This document shows, piece after piece, positions 35,241 to 43,807 of a DNA stretch of 64,000 nt. A program made the translations under genes and the position numbers. How positions within the stretch are numbered: position 1 is the stretch's first letter; each line of letters opens with the position of its first letter. The notes under the pieces were generated by a model. That model saw only the letters and a program-made list of their open reading frames with translations. It was not told where the DNA came from and ran no database searches. Source of the stretch: Robiginitomaculum sp. (GTDB lineage: Bacteria; Pseudomonadota; Alphaproteobacteria; Caulobacterales; Maricaulaceae); the NCBI GenBank assembly GCA_002733605.1, contig NVWK01000011.1:350856-414855 (forward strand), written 5' to 3'.

Positions 35241-35747
35241 CTATGATGTTGCATGTTTTGATGGTTTTTGCGGTTGTGCGTCTATGATGCGGTTCAAAAT
35301 TGAGCGTGTGCTAATGGCGGCTCTTGCTGCTGTGACGGCGGCTTGTAAATCAATGCCGATCTCTTCAAAAATACCGTCAAATACATCCGATGTGACGGCC
35401 AGAAATTTTTCCAGCTTGCGGGCTTGTTTGATCCCTACCGGTGTCAGGGTGATGAGCATTCTGCGCCTATCACGGGTGTCGGGGACACGCTTTGAAAAGG
35501 AGAGCGCTTCAAGCTGTGTCAAACGCTGGCTGATAAGTTGATGTGAATAATTGGTACCTTCGGCCAGTTGGGCAATACTGGCTGTTGGCCGTTCTAATAA
35601 ATATAAAACCAGTGAGATACAGGTGGACGGAATGTCGATGCCGTGAGTTTCAAAGGCGAGATCCATTTGATCTGTGATTTGTATGCGTAATTTGTGCAAT
35701 CGCATGTCAAGGAATGCGCTGCCATATTTGTCGTATTCAAATTGCAT
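35241..35747 (-). CDS. MarR family transcriptional regulator
   Basis: 168 residues from ATG 35747; a frame from 35783 would run through the operator palindrome and is rejected. It shows a MarR winged helix: SIAQLAEGTNYSHQLISQRL (recognition helix), ALSFSKRVPDTRDRRRMLI (wing with Asp-x-Arg-Asp) and LTPVGIKQARKLE. The perfect palindrome 35778-35793 is 31 bases before the start, indicating self-control. It heads a short transcript with the TPR/DUF1579 gene. The ligand is unknown. Confidence 0.88.
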   Translation of the reverse strand: MQFEYDKYGSAFLDMRLHKLRIQITDQMDLAFETHGIDIPSTCISLVLYLLERPTASIAQLAEGTNYSHQLISQRLTQLEALSFSKRVPDTRDRRRMLITLTPVGIKQARKLEKFLAVTSDVFDGIFEEIGIDLQAAVTAARAAISTRSILNRIIDAQPQKPSKHATS

Positions 35748-35777
35748 TTTCCAACTTTTCTTTCGGGTTTCAATAAT

Positions 35778-35793
35778 ATACAAGTACTTGTAT
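35778..35793. promoter_or_regulatory. Perfect 16-bp palindrome, probable MarR operator
   Basis: ATACAAGTACTTGTAT is fully self-complementary. It sits just upstream of the MarR start, and a second half site (CTTGTATAA, 35798-35806) follows. MarR dimers commonly bind 16-20 bp palindromes overlapping their own promoter. Confidence 0.65.
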
Positions 35794-35875
35794 TATGCTT
35801 GTATAAAATGTCAATATGGGATCAGAGTGAGACGGGGGAAAGGTGTGTTTGCAACAATTTTTTTTGGGAGGTCTT

Positions 35876-36376
35876 TTAGGAAATGTGTTCAGAAAACGCA
35901 CTGAGCAAATCCGTGATAATGGCTTGCGGGGATTGAGCGGCGTCAATGCGAAGCGCGTCCGCGGGCGCAGTTAATGCGTTGAACTGGCTTTGCAAAAGTG
36001 CGGGTGGCATGAAGTGGTCTTTGCGGGCGTCAATGCGGGTTTGGATCAGGTTTTGCGGGGCGTCGAGCCAGATCCAATGACATGTGCGTTCTGTCCCGGA
36101 TTGTAACCGGTCTCGTACATAGGGAGTGAGGGCGGAGCAGGCCAGTATAACGGGCGCGTTCTGCGGTAGTGTGCTAATCGCCTGATTAAGAGCGTCCAAC
36201 CATGCAGCCCGGTCTTGATCTGTAAGCGGTGCACCGCCTGCCATTTTTTCAACATTGCTTTGGGGATGATAGGCATCTCCTTCTAAAACGGGCCAGCCGG
36301 TCTGGGTGCCGAAGGCTTGCGAAATGGTGGATTTTCCGCAGCCGGACACGCCCATAATGATCATCAGATTTTGCAT
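35876..36376 (-). CDS. gntK: Gluconokinase
   Basis: 166 residues, the size of GntK/IdnK thermoresistant-type gluconokinases. P-loop MGVSGCGKSTIS, then VLEGDAYHPQSNVEKMAGGAPLTDQDRAAWL, which is the family's substrate loop, and PVILACSALTPYVRDRL. It phosphorylates gluconate to 6-phosphogluconate for the Entner-Doudoroff or pentose phosphate pathways. It starts directly after the acetyltransferase stop. With the lactonase and permease at 31.8-34.3 kb it completes a gluconate route, although transcribed separately. Confidence 0.95.
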   Translation of the reverse strand: MQNLMIIMGVSGCGKSTISQAFGTQTGWPVLEGDAYHPQSNVEKMAGGAPLTDQDRAAWLDALNQAISTLPQNAPVILACSALTPYVRDRLQSGTERTCHWIWLDAPQNLIQTRIDARKDHFMPPALLQSQFNALTAPADALRIDAAQSPQAIITDLLSAFSEHIS

Positions 36377-36883
36377 TTAACCCGCGTCCTTTTCGTCGAT
36401 AAATCTTTGCATAAAGACGGCGTCGAGCCAGCGGTCAAATTTGTACCCGACTTGTGGAAAGCGGGCGACTTCCTTAAAGCCGAGGCGTTCATGGAAACGG
36501 ATGGAACCGGTGTTTTCCCCGTCAACAACGCCCAGTATCACATGTTTGCCAAGTGCGTGTGCGTACGGAAAAAGCGCCTTCACCAATTGTGCGCCAATGC
36601 CCTGTCCGCGTGTATCTGCGCTGACATGCACTGTATGTTCAACTGTGTATCGATAGCCGGGCTTGGGGCGCCAATCTCCAAATGCGGAAAAGCCGAGCAC
36701 TGTATCCCCGTCAACGGCCACCAAAACGGGATAGTTTTGTGCTTGTTTGGTTTTGACCCAGTTTTGTAGTTCTTCAAGTGTCGAGGGGGTGTCGATATAA
36801 ATCGCCGTCGAATTGGCAATCACCTCATTGTAGATGAGCAGCATGTCTGAAATATCTGAGGGGATGAAGGGACGGATGCGCAT
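36377..36883 (-). CDS. GNAT family N-acetyltransferase (phosphinothricin acetyltransferase-like)
   Basis: 168 residues. N-terminal MRIRPFIPSDISDMLLIYNE, central YTVEHTVHVSADTRGQGIGAQL with the acetyl-CoA loop (RGQGIG), then GVVDGENTGSIRFHERLGFKEV and VGYKFDRWLDAVFMQ, the pattern of the PAT/YncA-type group that acetylates small amines such as phosphinothricin or methionine sulfone. The stop abuts the gluconokinase ATG, so they are cotranscribed. Substrate unproven. Confidence 0.9.
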   Translation of the reverse strand: MRIRPFIPSDISDMLLIYNEVIANSTAIYIDTPSTLEELQNWVKTKQAQNYPVLVAVDGDTVLGFSAFGDWRPKPGYRYTVEHTVHVSADTRGQGIGAQLVKALFPYAHALGKHVILGVVDGENTGSIRFHERLGFKEVARFPQVGYKFDRWLDAVFMQRFIDEKDAG

Positions 36884-36976
36884 ACGTGTTTCTGGTCATG
36901 ACGGAAAGGTTGAAATCTTTGTAATCCAAACGGGGAGGATACACAAATTCTGCGTGAAATTAGACACGGGCGCGCA

Positions 36977-37002
36977 TAAAAAAACGGGGCCTTGCGGCCC
37001 CG
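36977..37002. terminator. Terminator of sthA
   Basis: CGGGGCC (36985-36991) and GGCCCCG (36996-37002) form a 7-bp stem with a TTGC tetraloop. On the minus strand the stem is followed by a run of T (plus-strand A, 36977-36984), 29 bases past the sthA stop. The plus side has a shorter CTTTTC. Confidence 0.85.
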
Positions 37003-37030
37003 CTTTTCAATATTGAATATCTGGTATGGA

Positions 37031-38491
37031 TTATCCGGTTTTTTTATATTTTTTAGGCGCGGCTACAGGTTTCACCGTATCGCACTCGGATTCTAGAGCA
37101 ATGTTTTCCATTTTATTCCATGCATCCAGCGCTGCCACTTTATAGGCTTCGGCAAGGGTTGGGTAGTTGAAGATATTATTGATGAAATAATCAAGCTTGC
37201 CGCCCAAATTCAAAACGGCCTGTCCGATATGGATAAGTTCGGTCGCGCCTTCACCAAGAATATGTACGCCCAGCAATTCGCGGGTTTCCAGAGAGAAGAT
37301 CATTTTCAGCAAGCCGGTATCAATCCCCATGATTTGGCCACGCGAGGTTTCGCGCAGACGGGCCACACCGCACTGATATGGAATTTTCTGTTCGCGGACT
37401 TGTTGCTCGGTCAAACCGATGGTAGAAATTTCAGGCACGGCATAAATACCGTAAGGGAAAAATTCCGGTTGGGTTGCCATAGGAATATCAAAAGCATGAC
37501 AGGCGGCGACCCGGCCTTGTTCCATAGAGGTCGAGGCGAGGCTCGGGAAGCCGATCACATCGCCGGCCGCATAAATATTTGGTGTTGCGGTTTCATAAGT
37601 CGCGCTATCGACAGAAATCCGGCCGCGATGATCGACAGCCAGCCCGCATTTTTCCAGACCAAGTCTTTCTGTAGATCCCATCCGGCCAGCGGCGAACAAG
37701 ACCATATCAGCCCGGGTGACGCGCCCGTCTTCCAGTTTGACAAAACAGCGATCTGCATTTGATTTGACCTCTGTCGCTTTAGCGCCGAGGCAAAGTGTGA
37801 TGCCGCGATTGCGGAGATCGGCCAAGAAATCATCGACGATTTCGCCGTCAAGGAAATCCAGAACCGTTTCACGTGGTTCGATCACTGTGACGGGAATATC
37901 AAGGGCGCTGAAAATGGTCGCATATTCAAGACCGATGACGCCGGCGCCAATGACGATCAGCGTTTTGGGAAGCTCGGTGATATCGAGAATTTCATCACTG
38001 TCCAAAATGCGCTTGCCGTCAAAGGGTATATAGTCGGGACGGAATGGTTTTGTGCCTACGGAGAGCAGGATTTTACCGAATTTGACGTTATGAACTTCGC
38101 CGTCTGCCATGGTGATGCTGATCTCATTTTTAGAGAGAAATTTTGCGAACCCGCTGACCATTTCTACATTGTTGCGCTCGAACTGGTTTTCTAAAATTTC
38201 AACTTCGTGCTGAATGGTCATTTGCAAACGTTGTTGTAAATCTTCAGCGGTGATGTTGGATTTGACTTTGTAGGAGCGGCCATAAAATCCACGTTCGCGC
38301 CAGCCTGAAAGGTTCAAAACGGTTTCGCGTAAAGTTTTGCTCGGGATCGTACCTGTGTGCACACACACACCACCGACGCATCGGCCTTTTTCAACAACAA
38401 GTACGGATTTCCCGGCTTTTGCCGCCTGAATCGCGCCACGCCGTCCGGCAGGTCCGCCACCGATCACTATAAAATCGTATTTCTTTTCCAT
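37031..38491 (-). CDS. sthA: Soluble pyridine nucleotide transhydrogenase
   Basis: 486 residues from ATG 38491 (TAGGTGA upstream; a GTG at 38497 lies in that site). FAD-binding VIGGGPAGRRGAIQAAKAG, then GGVCVHTGTIPSKTLRET, where the second redox Cys of lipoamide dehydrogenase-type enzymes is Thr. That single-Cys site, with the HTGTIPSK form, identifies SthA, which passes electrons between NADPH and NAD+. NAD site VIGAGVIGLEYATIF, FAD site NIYAAGDVIGFPSLAS and the C-terminal dimer domain (FNYPTLAEAYKVAA) complete it. Cytosolic; balances NADPH, made here by the gluconate and pentose phosphate enzymes. Confidence 0.94.
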   Translation of the reverse strand: MEKKYDFIVIGGGPAGRRGAIQAAKAGKSVLVVEKGRCVGGVCVHTGTIPSKTLRETVLNLSGWRERGFYGRSYKVKSNITAEDLQQRLQMTIQHEVEILENQFERNNVEMVSGFAKFLSKNEISITMADGEVHNVKFGKILLSVGTKPFRPDYIPFDGKRILDSDEILDITELPKTLIVIGAGVIGLEYATIFSALDIPVTVIEPRETVLDFLDGEIVDDFLADLRNRGITLCLGAKATEVKSNADRCFVKLEDGRVTRADMVLFAAGRMGSTERLGLEKCGLAVDHRGRISVDSATYETATPNIYAAGDVIGFPSLASTSMEQGRVAACHAFDIPMATQPEFFPYGIYAVPEISTIGLTEQQVREQKIPYQCGVARLRETSRGQIMGIDTGLLKMIFSLETRELLGVHILGEGATELIHIGQAVLNLGGKLDYFINNIFNYPTLAEAYKVAALDAWNKMENIALESECDTVKPVAAPKKYKKTG

Positions 38492-38773
38492 CTTCACCTA
38501 CCCTATGTTGGTCTTTATTATTTTGATCATTGGATACGTTTCTGATGAACGTTTCCCACAGCGACCAAGGTTAATACCCGTGTTTATGAAAACAGGTTTA
38601 TGCGAGAATGGTTGATTTTCTCTTTAAATTTTTCAAATGAGGTGAAATTAATTTTCTAAATAAAGTTGAAATGTATTTTTCTGAACGTAGAGTTTCCCCC
38701 TGCGTGCATTATTGTTTGCAGTCCTTTCCTGTTTGGTGCTTGTGTGACGGGGCGAGGGTGGCATAGTTGTGAA

Positions 38774-39382
38774 ATGACAAAACCTATACTGTTCTGGTTC
38801 GATTTTGCGTCGACATATTCTTATCTTTCCGCCATGCGCATTGAAGCCGAGGCGAGGCGCAGGGGGGCGGATGTTCTCTGGAAACCCTTTCTGTTAGGCC
38901 CGATTTTTGCGGCCCAGGGCTGGACAAGCTCGCCGTTTAAAATTTATCCGGCGAAGGGCGCGTATATGTGGCGCGACATGGAGCGACGGGCGGCACTTTA
39001 CGGGCTGGAGTTTCATCGTCCACTCGCTGATGATCCGAGAAATTTTCCACAACACAGTGTGTTTGCCGCCCGTATTGCCTTGGTTGGATTGCAAGAGGGC
39101 TGGGGGCAGGATTTCTGCAAACGCGTTTTTCTGGCCGAGTTTGGTGGCGCTCAGGATATTTCTGATCCGCAGATTTTGGCCGCACTGGCGGCGGACGCGG
39201 GTGCGGGGCCGGATGTGACGGTACGTGCAGTTAGCGGTGAGATCAAAGCACTTTTACGCACACAGTCGCAAGACGCTATGGACAAAGGCTTGATCGGCGC
39301 GCCCAGTTTTACGGTTGGGGATGAGTTGTTTTGGGGCGATGATCGTTTGGAGGACGCGCTGGATTGGGCTGTGCAGAGTTAG
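38774..39382 (+). CDS. 2-hydroxychromene-2-carboxylate isomerase (DsbA/kappa-GST family)
   Basis: 202 residues from ATG 38774, where the fold begins (ILFWFDFASTYSYLSAMRIE with the catalytic-type Ser); a longer frame from 38666 adds unrelated sequence. Further motifs: VLWKPFLLGPIF, YMWRDMERRAALYGL, NSVFAARIAL-like FPQHSVFAARIAL, and GLIGAPSFTVGDELFWGDDRLE with the cis-Pro. The family isomerises hydroxychromene carboxylates in aromatic ring degradation, or uses glutathione. No ring-cleavage genes are nearby. Its stop overlaps that of the convergent TetR gene by four bases. Confidence 0.88.
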   Translation: MTKPILFWFDFASTYSYLSAMRIEAEARRRGADVLWKPFLLGPIFAAQGWTSSPFKIYPAKGAYMWRDMERRAALYGLEFHRPLADDPRNFPQHSVFAARIALVGLQEGWGQDFCKRVFLAEFGGAQDISDPQILAALAADAGAGPDVTVRAVSGEIKALLRTQSQDAMDKGLIGAPSFTVGDELFWGDDRLEDALDWAVQS

Positions 39383-39990
39383 TCCGTGTGTAAAATCCCG
39401 GCGAGAGCGATATCGACAAGCTTCTCATAACAGGTCCAATCATAACCTGAAATCGTGATGAGATTATGGGCAATACCGTGCAGGCTACACATAAGAACAT
39501 CTGTTTTAAGCTTCAAATCATTATCTTCACCGATAACCTGAGACAATGTGGTAAAGAGCACCGCGTATCTTTGTAAAATTTGCGTGTCCCCTATAAAAAT
39601 ACTGACATCGGGTTGTGTGATACCATCAACCATGAAAACCATTCGGTAATGATCCGCGTGGTCTAGCCAATATTTAACGTAGGCACGCGCCATAATATGC
39701 AAACGCTGTTTGGGGTCGCTTTCATTGGCTGTAAGGTGTTCGAGTTCATCGAAGAGAGTGTCAAAAATCTGTGTCCACAGGACACGTAGAATACTGGTTT
39801 TATTGTCGTAATATTTATACAGGGTCATAGGCGTACAGCCTACATGTCGGGCCAGTTTGCGCATAGAGATTGCCCGGTAGCCTTCGGTTTGAAATAAAGT
39901 GTGCGCAGTTGCGGCAATGCGCGCCCGCATTATTTGTATTTGCTCTTTTGTAAGGGGGGGGCGGCCTTTCTTTGACACAGGCTTTGACAT
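39379..39990 (-). CDS. TetR family transcriptional regulator
   Basis: 203 residues from ATG 39990 (AAAGAAAG upstream). N-terminal helix-turn-helix: ISMRKLARHVGCTPMTLYKYYDNKTSIL, given here as the recognition part PMTLYKYYDNK. The C-terminal domain (TetR_C, WLDHADHYRMVFMVD) is the ligand pocket. It diverges from the DUF2147-DUF4345 pair at 40114, whose promoter region holds two TTGACA copies; it may repress that pair. Inducer unknown. Confidence 0.9.
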   Translation of the reverse strand: MSKPVSKKGRPPLTKEQIQIMRARIAATAHTLFQTEGYRAISMRKLARHVGCTPMTLYKYYDNKTSILRVLWTQIFDTLFDELEHLTANESDPKQRLHIMARAYVKYWLDHADHYRMVFMVDGITQPDVSIFIGDTQILQRYAVLFTTLSQVIGEDNDLKLKTDVLMCSLHGIAHNLITISGYDWTCYEKLVDIALAGILHTD

Positions 39991-40048
39991 AAGGCTTTCT
40001 TTGTTTTTTGTGTAAAAGGACAATGTTGGCTTCATCTTTGGTACATGT

Positions 40049-40083
40049 TTGACATATTGACAAAGGGGTTGCAACAATATAAT
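40049..40083 (+). promoter_or_regulatory. Promoter region of the DUF2147-DUF4345 genes
   Basis: Two TTGACA boxes (40049-40054 and 40057-40062) precede TATAAT (40078-40083); the second gives a 15-base spacer to TATAAT or 17 to the overlapping TAATTA. The start codon follows 30 bases later. The TetR gene diverges from the same interval. Confidence 0.4.
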
Positions 40084-40113
40084 TATAACATGTATATTTA
40101 AATGGAGTTGTAG

Positions 40114-40578
40114 ATGAGATATTTGATTTCGGGCTTGGCCGTTTTGGCAGGTTCATGTTTGTTTTCGATTCCAGCCTTCGCTGGGCCGCAAGATGTGTCC
40201 GGGTTATGGCAGACGGAAAGTGGTGGAGCGCATATTAATATTGCCGATTGTGGGGACGGGACACCGTGCGGGATTTTGGTCTGGTTAGACCCGGTGGAGA
40301 ATGCGGGCGCAGTGGATGGGCGTAATCCTGATAAGGCTTTGCAAGCACGTCCTTTGATTGGATTGAAAATGCTTTGGGGGTTTAAGGCGAAAAAGACAGG
40401 CTGGAAATCGGGGAAAATATATGATCCTGAAAGCGGCAAAACCTATGGCTCGCGCCTGAAGGTAAGTGATGACGGTATTTTACGCGTCAAAGGCTGTATT
40501 GGCCCTATTTGCCAAACACAAAAATGGAGCCGCGTTACGCAGGGCGGGTCTGTGGCGACCGCGGGTGGCCAAGAATGA
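40114..40578 (+). CDS. DUF2147 family exported protein
   Basis: 154 residues. Signal peptide ~1-23 (LAVLAGSCLFSIPAFA). The rest is the DUF2147 lipocalin-like barrel: VSGLWQTESGGAHINIADCG, LVWLDPVENAG, WGFKAKKTGWKSGKIYDPES, YGSRLKVSDDGILRVKGCIG and CQTQKWSRV. It is common in alpha- and betaproteobacteria; function unknown, probably lipid or small-ligand binding in the periplasm. The stop overlaps the next gene's start (ATGA). Confidence 0.88.
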   Translation: MRYLISGLAVLAGSCLFSIPAFAGPQDVSGLWQTESGGAHINIADCGDGTPCGILVWLDPVENAGAVDGRNPDKALQARPLIGLKMLWGFKAKKTGWKSGKIYDPESGKTYGSRLKVSDDGILRVKGCIGPICQTQKWSRVTQGGSVATAGGQE

Positions 40579-41009
40579 AAAAATCCACACAAAAATCCAC
40601 ACAGAAATCAACACTGGGCTTGCGGGTGCTTTTAGGGCTACTTGGCGTTATGATTATTGTGCTGGGTATAAATGTCGGCTTTGGCGGTATGCGCACACTT
40701 GGCTGGCAAGGTTCGACCGAATTTATCACTGTGGCCAATCAAGCCGACTTTGCGGTGCAAGATAGCCATGTCCGGTTTTTAGGTGGGACATGGCTGGGCT
40801 TTGGCCTGGCTTTATTGATTGGCGCTTTTGCATTTGTGCATATGCGGCCCATCCTCATAGCTCTGATGGGACTTGGATTTATAGGCGGGCTGGCCCGGTT
40901 TAGCGCTCTTGACACAGACGTGCTTTTTGGGCCTGCCGTTGGCCCTTCCTTGGCGATCGAGTTGATAATCTTTCCGTTGCTGGCGCTTTGGATATCGAAA
41001 GCGCGTTAG
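40575..41009 (+). CDS. DUF4345 family membrane protein
   Basis: 144 residues from ATG 40575, which overlaps the DUF2147 stop and so is translationally coupled. Four hydrophobic segments: LLGLLGVMIIVLGINVG, the GTWLGFGLALLIGAFAFVH segment, ILIALMGLGFIGGLARF and SLAIELIIFPLLALWIS. The loop HVRFLGGTWLG and GGLARF are characteristic of DUF4345. No known activity. The N-terminus has a small KSTQKST repeat made by a 12-base duplication. Confidence 0.82.
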   Translation: MKKSTQKSTQKSTLGLRVLLGLLGVMIIVLGINVGFGGMRTLGWQGSTEFITVANQADFAVQDSHVRFLGGTWLGFGLALLIGAFAFVHMRPILIALMGLGFIGGLARFSALDTDVLFGPAVGPSLAIELIIFPLLALWISKAR

Positions 41010-41012
41010 GCT

Positions 41013-41795
41013 TTACTCTCCTAAAACCCAGTGCAATCCACCCGCTACATGGGAGAGGAAAATCGGTTCCGCATAGGTTTCGTTTGTGTGACCCATAGAG
41101 GTGTAGAACACACGACCGCCATCATATTCATGGAACCAGGCAACCGGCTGTGGGCCTTCATCGGGCTGTCCAATAGAGACAGGGTCGATTGTGATCAACA
41201 GGGTCACATCCGTATTGAAGTCCTTGACGTAATACCACTCATCAGTACGGACAAATTCGGTCGGGATGTCTGCGGTTGAAGGATGATCTGTATTGATAAC
41301 GGTGAGGGTGCCGGTTGGTGTGCCTTTAGGGTGGCGCTTGAAATACCCGCCGATCATTTTGCCGTACCACGGCCAGTCATAATGGGAATCGGTGGCGGCG
41401 TGAATGCCGACAATGCCGCCGCCGTTTTGTACAAAAGCTTTGAAGGCGGCTTTGCGTTCGCCGACAAACCAATAGCTGTTTTCTGTTTTGCCGTCCGCAG
41501 TGGTGTTGAGCAGGATGATGGCATCAAAATCTTTTAGGGATTCGGTCGAGAATATGGCCGGGTCTTCTGTCGCGACCATTTCGTAGCCTTCACGCGCCCC
41601 AAGGGCTTTCAAGGCTTCAACGCCTGTTTCAATGGATTTATGCCGCCAGCCGGTAGAGTGTGAGAAGATCAATACTTTGGCCGATTCCTGTTTCACGAAG
41701 CTCTGTTCGTGGGTCTCGCCAGCTTTGATGGCGCTACAGGCGGCCAAGCTCAGTGTGCAGACGGCTATAAGTAACATACGTAATGTGCGGATCAT
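41013..41795 (-). CDS. ThuA-like domain lipoprotein
   Basis: 260 residues. Lipobox LIAVCTLSLAACSA. The body is a ThuA (trehalose utilisation) glutamine-amidotransferase-like fold: VLIFSHSTGWRHKSIETGVE, DAIILLNTTADGK, NGGGIVGIHAATDSHYDWPW, RTDEWYYV, PVAWFHEYDGGRVFYTSMGHTNETY. ThuA proteins act in 3-keto-sugar metabolism. It stands alone here, convergent with the DUF4345 gene, but joins the DUF1080 and Gfo/Idh genes of the window as potential keto-glycoside enzymes. Confidence 0.9.
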   Translation of the reverse strand: MIRTLRMLLIAVCTLSLAACSAIKAGETHEQSFVKQESAKVLIFSHSTGWRHKSIETGVEALKALGAREGYEMVATEDPAIFSTESLKDFDAIILLNTTADGKTENSYWFVGERKAAFKAFVQNGGGIVGIHAATDSHYDWPWYGKMIGGYFKRHPKGTPTGTLTVINTDHPSTADIPTEFVRTDEWYYVKDFNTDVTLLITIDPVSIGQPDEGPQPVAWFHEYDGGRVFYTSMGHTNETYAEPIFLSHVAGGLHWVLGE

Positions 41796-41924
41796 ATCGC
41801 GTTCCCCCTTTTGGATATATGTTGCACGCTAACATAAATTTTCCAGATATACAAATACTTGCTTGTTTTGGTTCGTTTCTGGCTTGTCTCTTGCAGATTG
41901 GTCGCTGGCACGGTAGTTTTTCCT

Positions 41925-42392
41925 ATGGTTTCTCCGATTCAAATTTTCATAGATGCAGATGCCTGTCCCGTGCGCGAAGAAGTGTACAAGGTGGCCTTGC
42001 GCCACGCTACGCCCGTCTGCGTTGTCAGCAATAGCTATCTACGCGTACTGACCCATCCTTTGATAAAGCGGATTGTGGTGTCGGATAATTTTGATGCGGC
42101 CGATGATTATATTGCCGAGCGCGTGGACGCGCGCGCTATTGCGATTACGGCGGATATATTGTTGGCGGACCGGTGTATAAAGGCGGGCGCGATTGTGATT
42201 GGGCCGAACGGTAAACCATTTACGCCCGACAGTATCGGCGCGGCGCTTGCGACCCGTGCGATCATGGTTGATCTGCGTGCGGGCCTGACGTCTGATAATA
42301 TTGGTGGCCCCCCGCCGTTTAAGCCTGCGGATCGATCCCGGTTTTTACAGAGCCTGCATGAGGCGATTGTCAAGATGAAACGTGATGGCTAG
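41925..42392 (+). CDS. YaiI/YqxD (DUF188) family protein
   Basis: 155 residues from ATG 41925; a longer frame from 41859 starts in non-conserved sequence. The family signature IFIDADACPVREEVYKVA has the PIN/NYN-like acidic residues. SNSYLRV, DNFDAADDYIAER and LADRCIKAGAIVIGPNGKPF follow, with GGPPPFKPADRSRFLQ at the end. Probably a metal-dependent nuclease of the PIN-like group, but unproven. A single-gene unit. Confidence 0.9.
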   Translation: MVSPIQIFIDADACPVREEVYKVALRHATPVCVVSNSYLRVLTHPLIKRIVVSDNFDAADDYIAERVDARAIAITADILLADRCIKAGAIVIGPNGKPFTPDSIGAALATRAIMVDLRAGLTSDNIGGPPPFKPADRSRFLQSLHEAIVKMKRDG

Positions 42393-42457
42393 AAATGCCC
42401 GTGGAGATATGTTAGGCATATATCTCACAGTGGGTGTATCAAAAATGGGGAGTAATC

Positions 42458-43105
42458 ATGAAATATTTAAACGTTGTTAAAGGACTGGGGATTTGTGCAT
42501 TAGGGTGTGTGGCGCTCAGTACGAGTGTCAGTGCAGATGAAAAGAAAACGGAAAAGATGAGCTTTTTCATCACCAGTGCCGGGCCGGGTGATGGTGCTAA
42601 TCTTGGCGGGCTTGCGGGTGCGGATGCCCATTGTACCCAACTGGCGGAAGCCGCGGGTACGCACGGACAGACCTGGCATGCCTATCTCAGCACGACGGGC
42701 GAGCACGGTGTGAACGCTAAAGACCGTATCGGGGCTGGCCCATGGGTCAATGCACACGGGGAGACAGTGGCGACCAGTGTCAAAAACCTGCTTTCCGAGC
42801 ATGTCAATCTTTCCAAAACCGCGTCAATAAGCGAAAGCGGGACGATGATTAATGGACGCGGCGATAAACCAAACCGTCATGATATTCTCACCGGTACCAA
42901 GCTTGACGGCACGGCTGGTGATAGTATGTGCGGCAATTGGACACAAAACGGCGAAGGCAGTGCCTTGGTCGGGCATCATGACCGTAATGGCGGTGGCTCC
43001 AATCCAACCTCGTGGAGCAGCGCACATGGTTCACGTGGCTGCTCCCAAGCTAATTTACAAAGCTCTGGTGGTGACGGGTTGTTTTACTGCTTTGCGGTAA
43101 AATAA
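42458..43105 (+). CDS. Secreted lectin-like (endostatin/C-type lectin-fold) protein
   Basis: 215 residues from ATG 42458 (GGGGAG upstream). Signal peptide ~1-27 (GICALGCVALSTSVSA). The rest shows FFITSAGPGDGANLGGLAGADAHC, here as FFITSAGPGDGANLGG then the Cys of ADAHCTQLAEAAG, with WHAYLSTTG, MCGNWTQNGEGSALVGHHD and GLFYCFAVK. This is the pattern of alphaproteobacterial proteins with a collagen-XV/endostatin-like lectin fold. Cys pairs suggest disulfides. A cell-surface or periplasmic binding role is likely; ligand unknown. Confidence 0.75.
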   Translation: MKYLNVVKGLGICALGCVALSTSVSADEKKTEKMSFFITSAGPGDGANLGGLAGADAHCTQLAEAAGTHGQTWHAYLSTTGEHGVNAKDRIGAGPWVNAHGETVATSVKNLLSEHVNLSKTASISESGTMINGRGDKPNRHDILTGTKLDGTAGDSMCGNWTQNGEGSALVGHHDRNGGGSNPTSWSSAHGSRGCSQANLQSSGGDGLFYCFAVK

Positions 43106-43111
43106 CCTGCT

Positions 43112-43564
43112 TTAGGCTTTGCCAAGGCAAAGCTGTGGTTCACCGTTTGAGGTTTTTTGCGGTGATTGGCCCTTGGGGCCAATCACACACTGTACCCGTT
43201 TGCGAAATGCTGAAAAACTGTCGAAGGTGACAACATCGACGGGTTCGTCAAAATCCAGCGTTAAGCGCATATGGTCGCTGCCAATGGCCTCGACCCCGTG
43301 AATATGTCCTCGAAAGAATTGGCCAAGATAACGGCCCTGTACTCTATCTCCGACATGATAGCCATTAGGAACTATGAACGGGGTCGCCTGTTTTTGTAGG
43401 GTGGCATTAAAGCTGTTCCAGTCCTTGAAGCCGTGTTGGTGGGCGAGCATCTCCAAAGTTTTGGAATGTGAAATGGGGGTGCCATCTGCTCGCAGTTTCG
43501 CGCGCAGGCGCTTGGCTTGGGCCTTAATGACCATACGTGTCGGGAGGTCTTGAAAATTGACCAT
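43112..43564 (-). CDS. Glyoxalase-related (Glyoxalase_8-like) domain protein
   Basis: 150 residues. The N-terminal ~60 residues, IKAQAKRLRAKLRADGTPIS then HSKTLEMLAHQHGFKDWNSF, are the helical domain found in proteins named glyoxalase superfamily, although no glyoxalase barrel or metal site is present. The rest (GYHVGDRVQGRYLGQFFRGHI) is a small beta domain. No enzymatic function is claimed. It converges on the lectin-like gene with a 6-base gap. Confidence 0.75.
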   Translation of the reverse strand: MVNFQDLPTRMVIKAQAKRLRAKLRADGTPISHSKTLEMLAHQHGFKDWNSFNATLQKQATPFIVPNGYHVGDRVQGRYLGQFFRGHIHGVEAIGSDHMRLTLDFDEPVDVVTFDSFSAFRKRVQCVIGPKGQSPQKTSNGEPQLCLGKA

Positions 43565-43807
43565 AATATATATCCTTGCATAATTGAATGCTGCAAAGTT
43601 TTAAGACGGGGTCTGCATTGCCATCAAGCCGCATTCAAACATGGGGAGATGATATTATGTGTAAAGGCTTCACCATGACTTTCGTCTGCAGACGGCAGGG
43701 GCCTTACGCCCTGCGGCTCATCTAGCGGAGTGTTGAACGTGTGTCAATTTACAATTATCTAGGTTTGCAATTATCAGGGTGCGTAGGCCCGTAAATGATT
43801 GTAAGAT

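Noticed and set aside
43657..43725. 22-codon plus-strand frame (begins MCKGFTMTFVC) with GGGGAG upstream
   Set aside because: The ribosome site is fair, but the product has no leader or membrane motif, and overlaps a small GCAGGG/CCCTGC hairpin; nothing supports expression.
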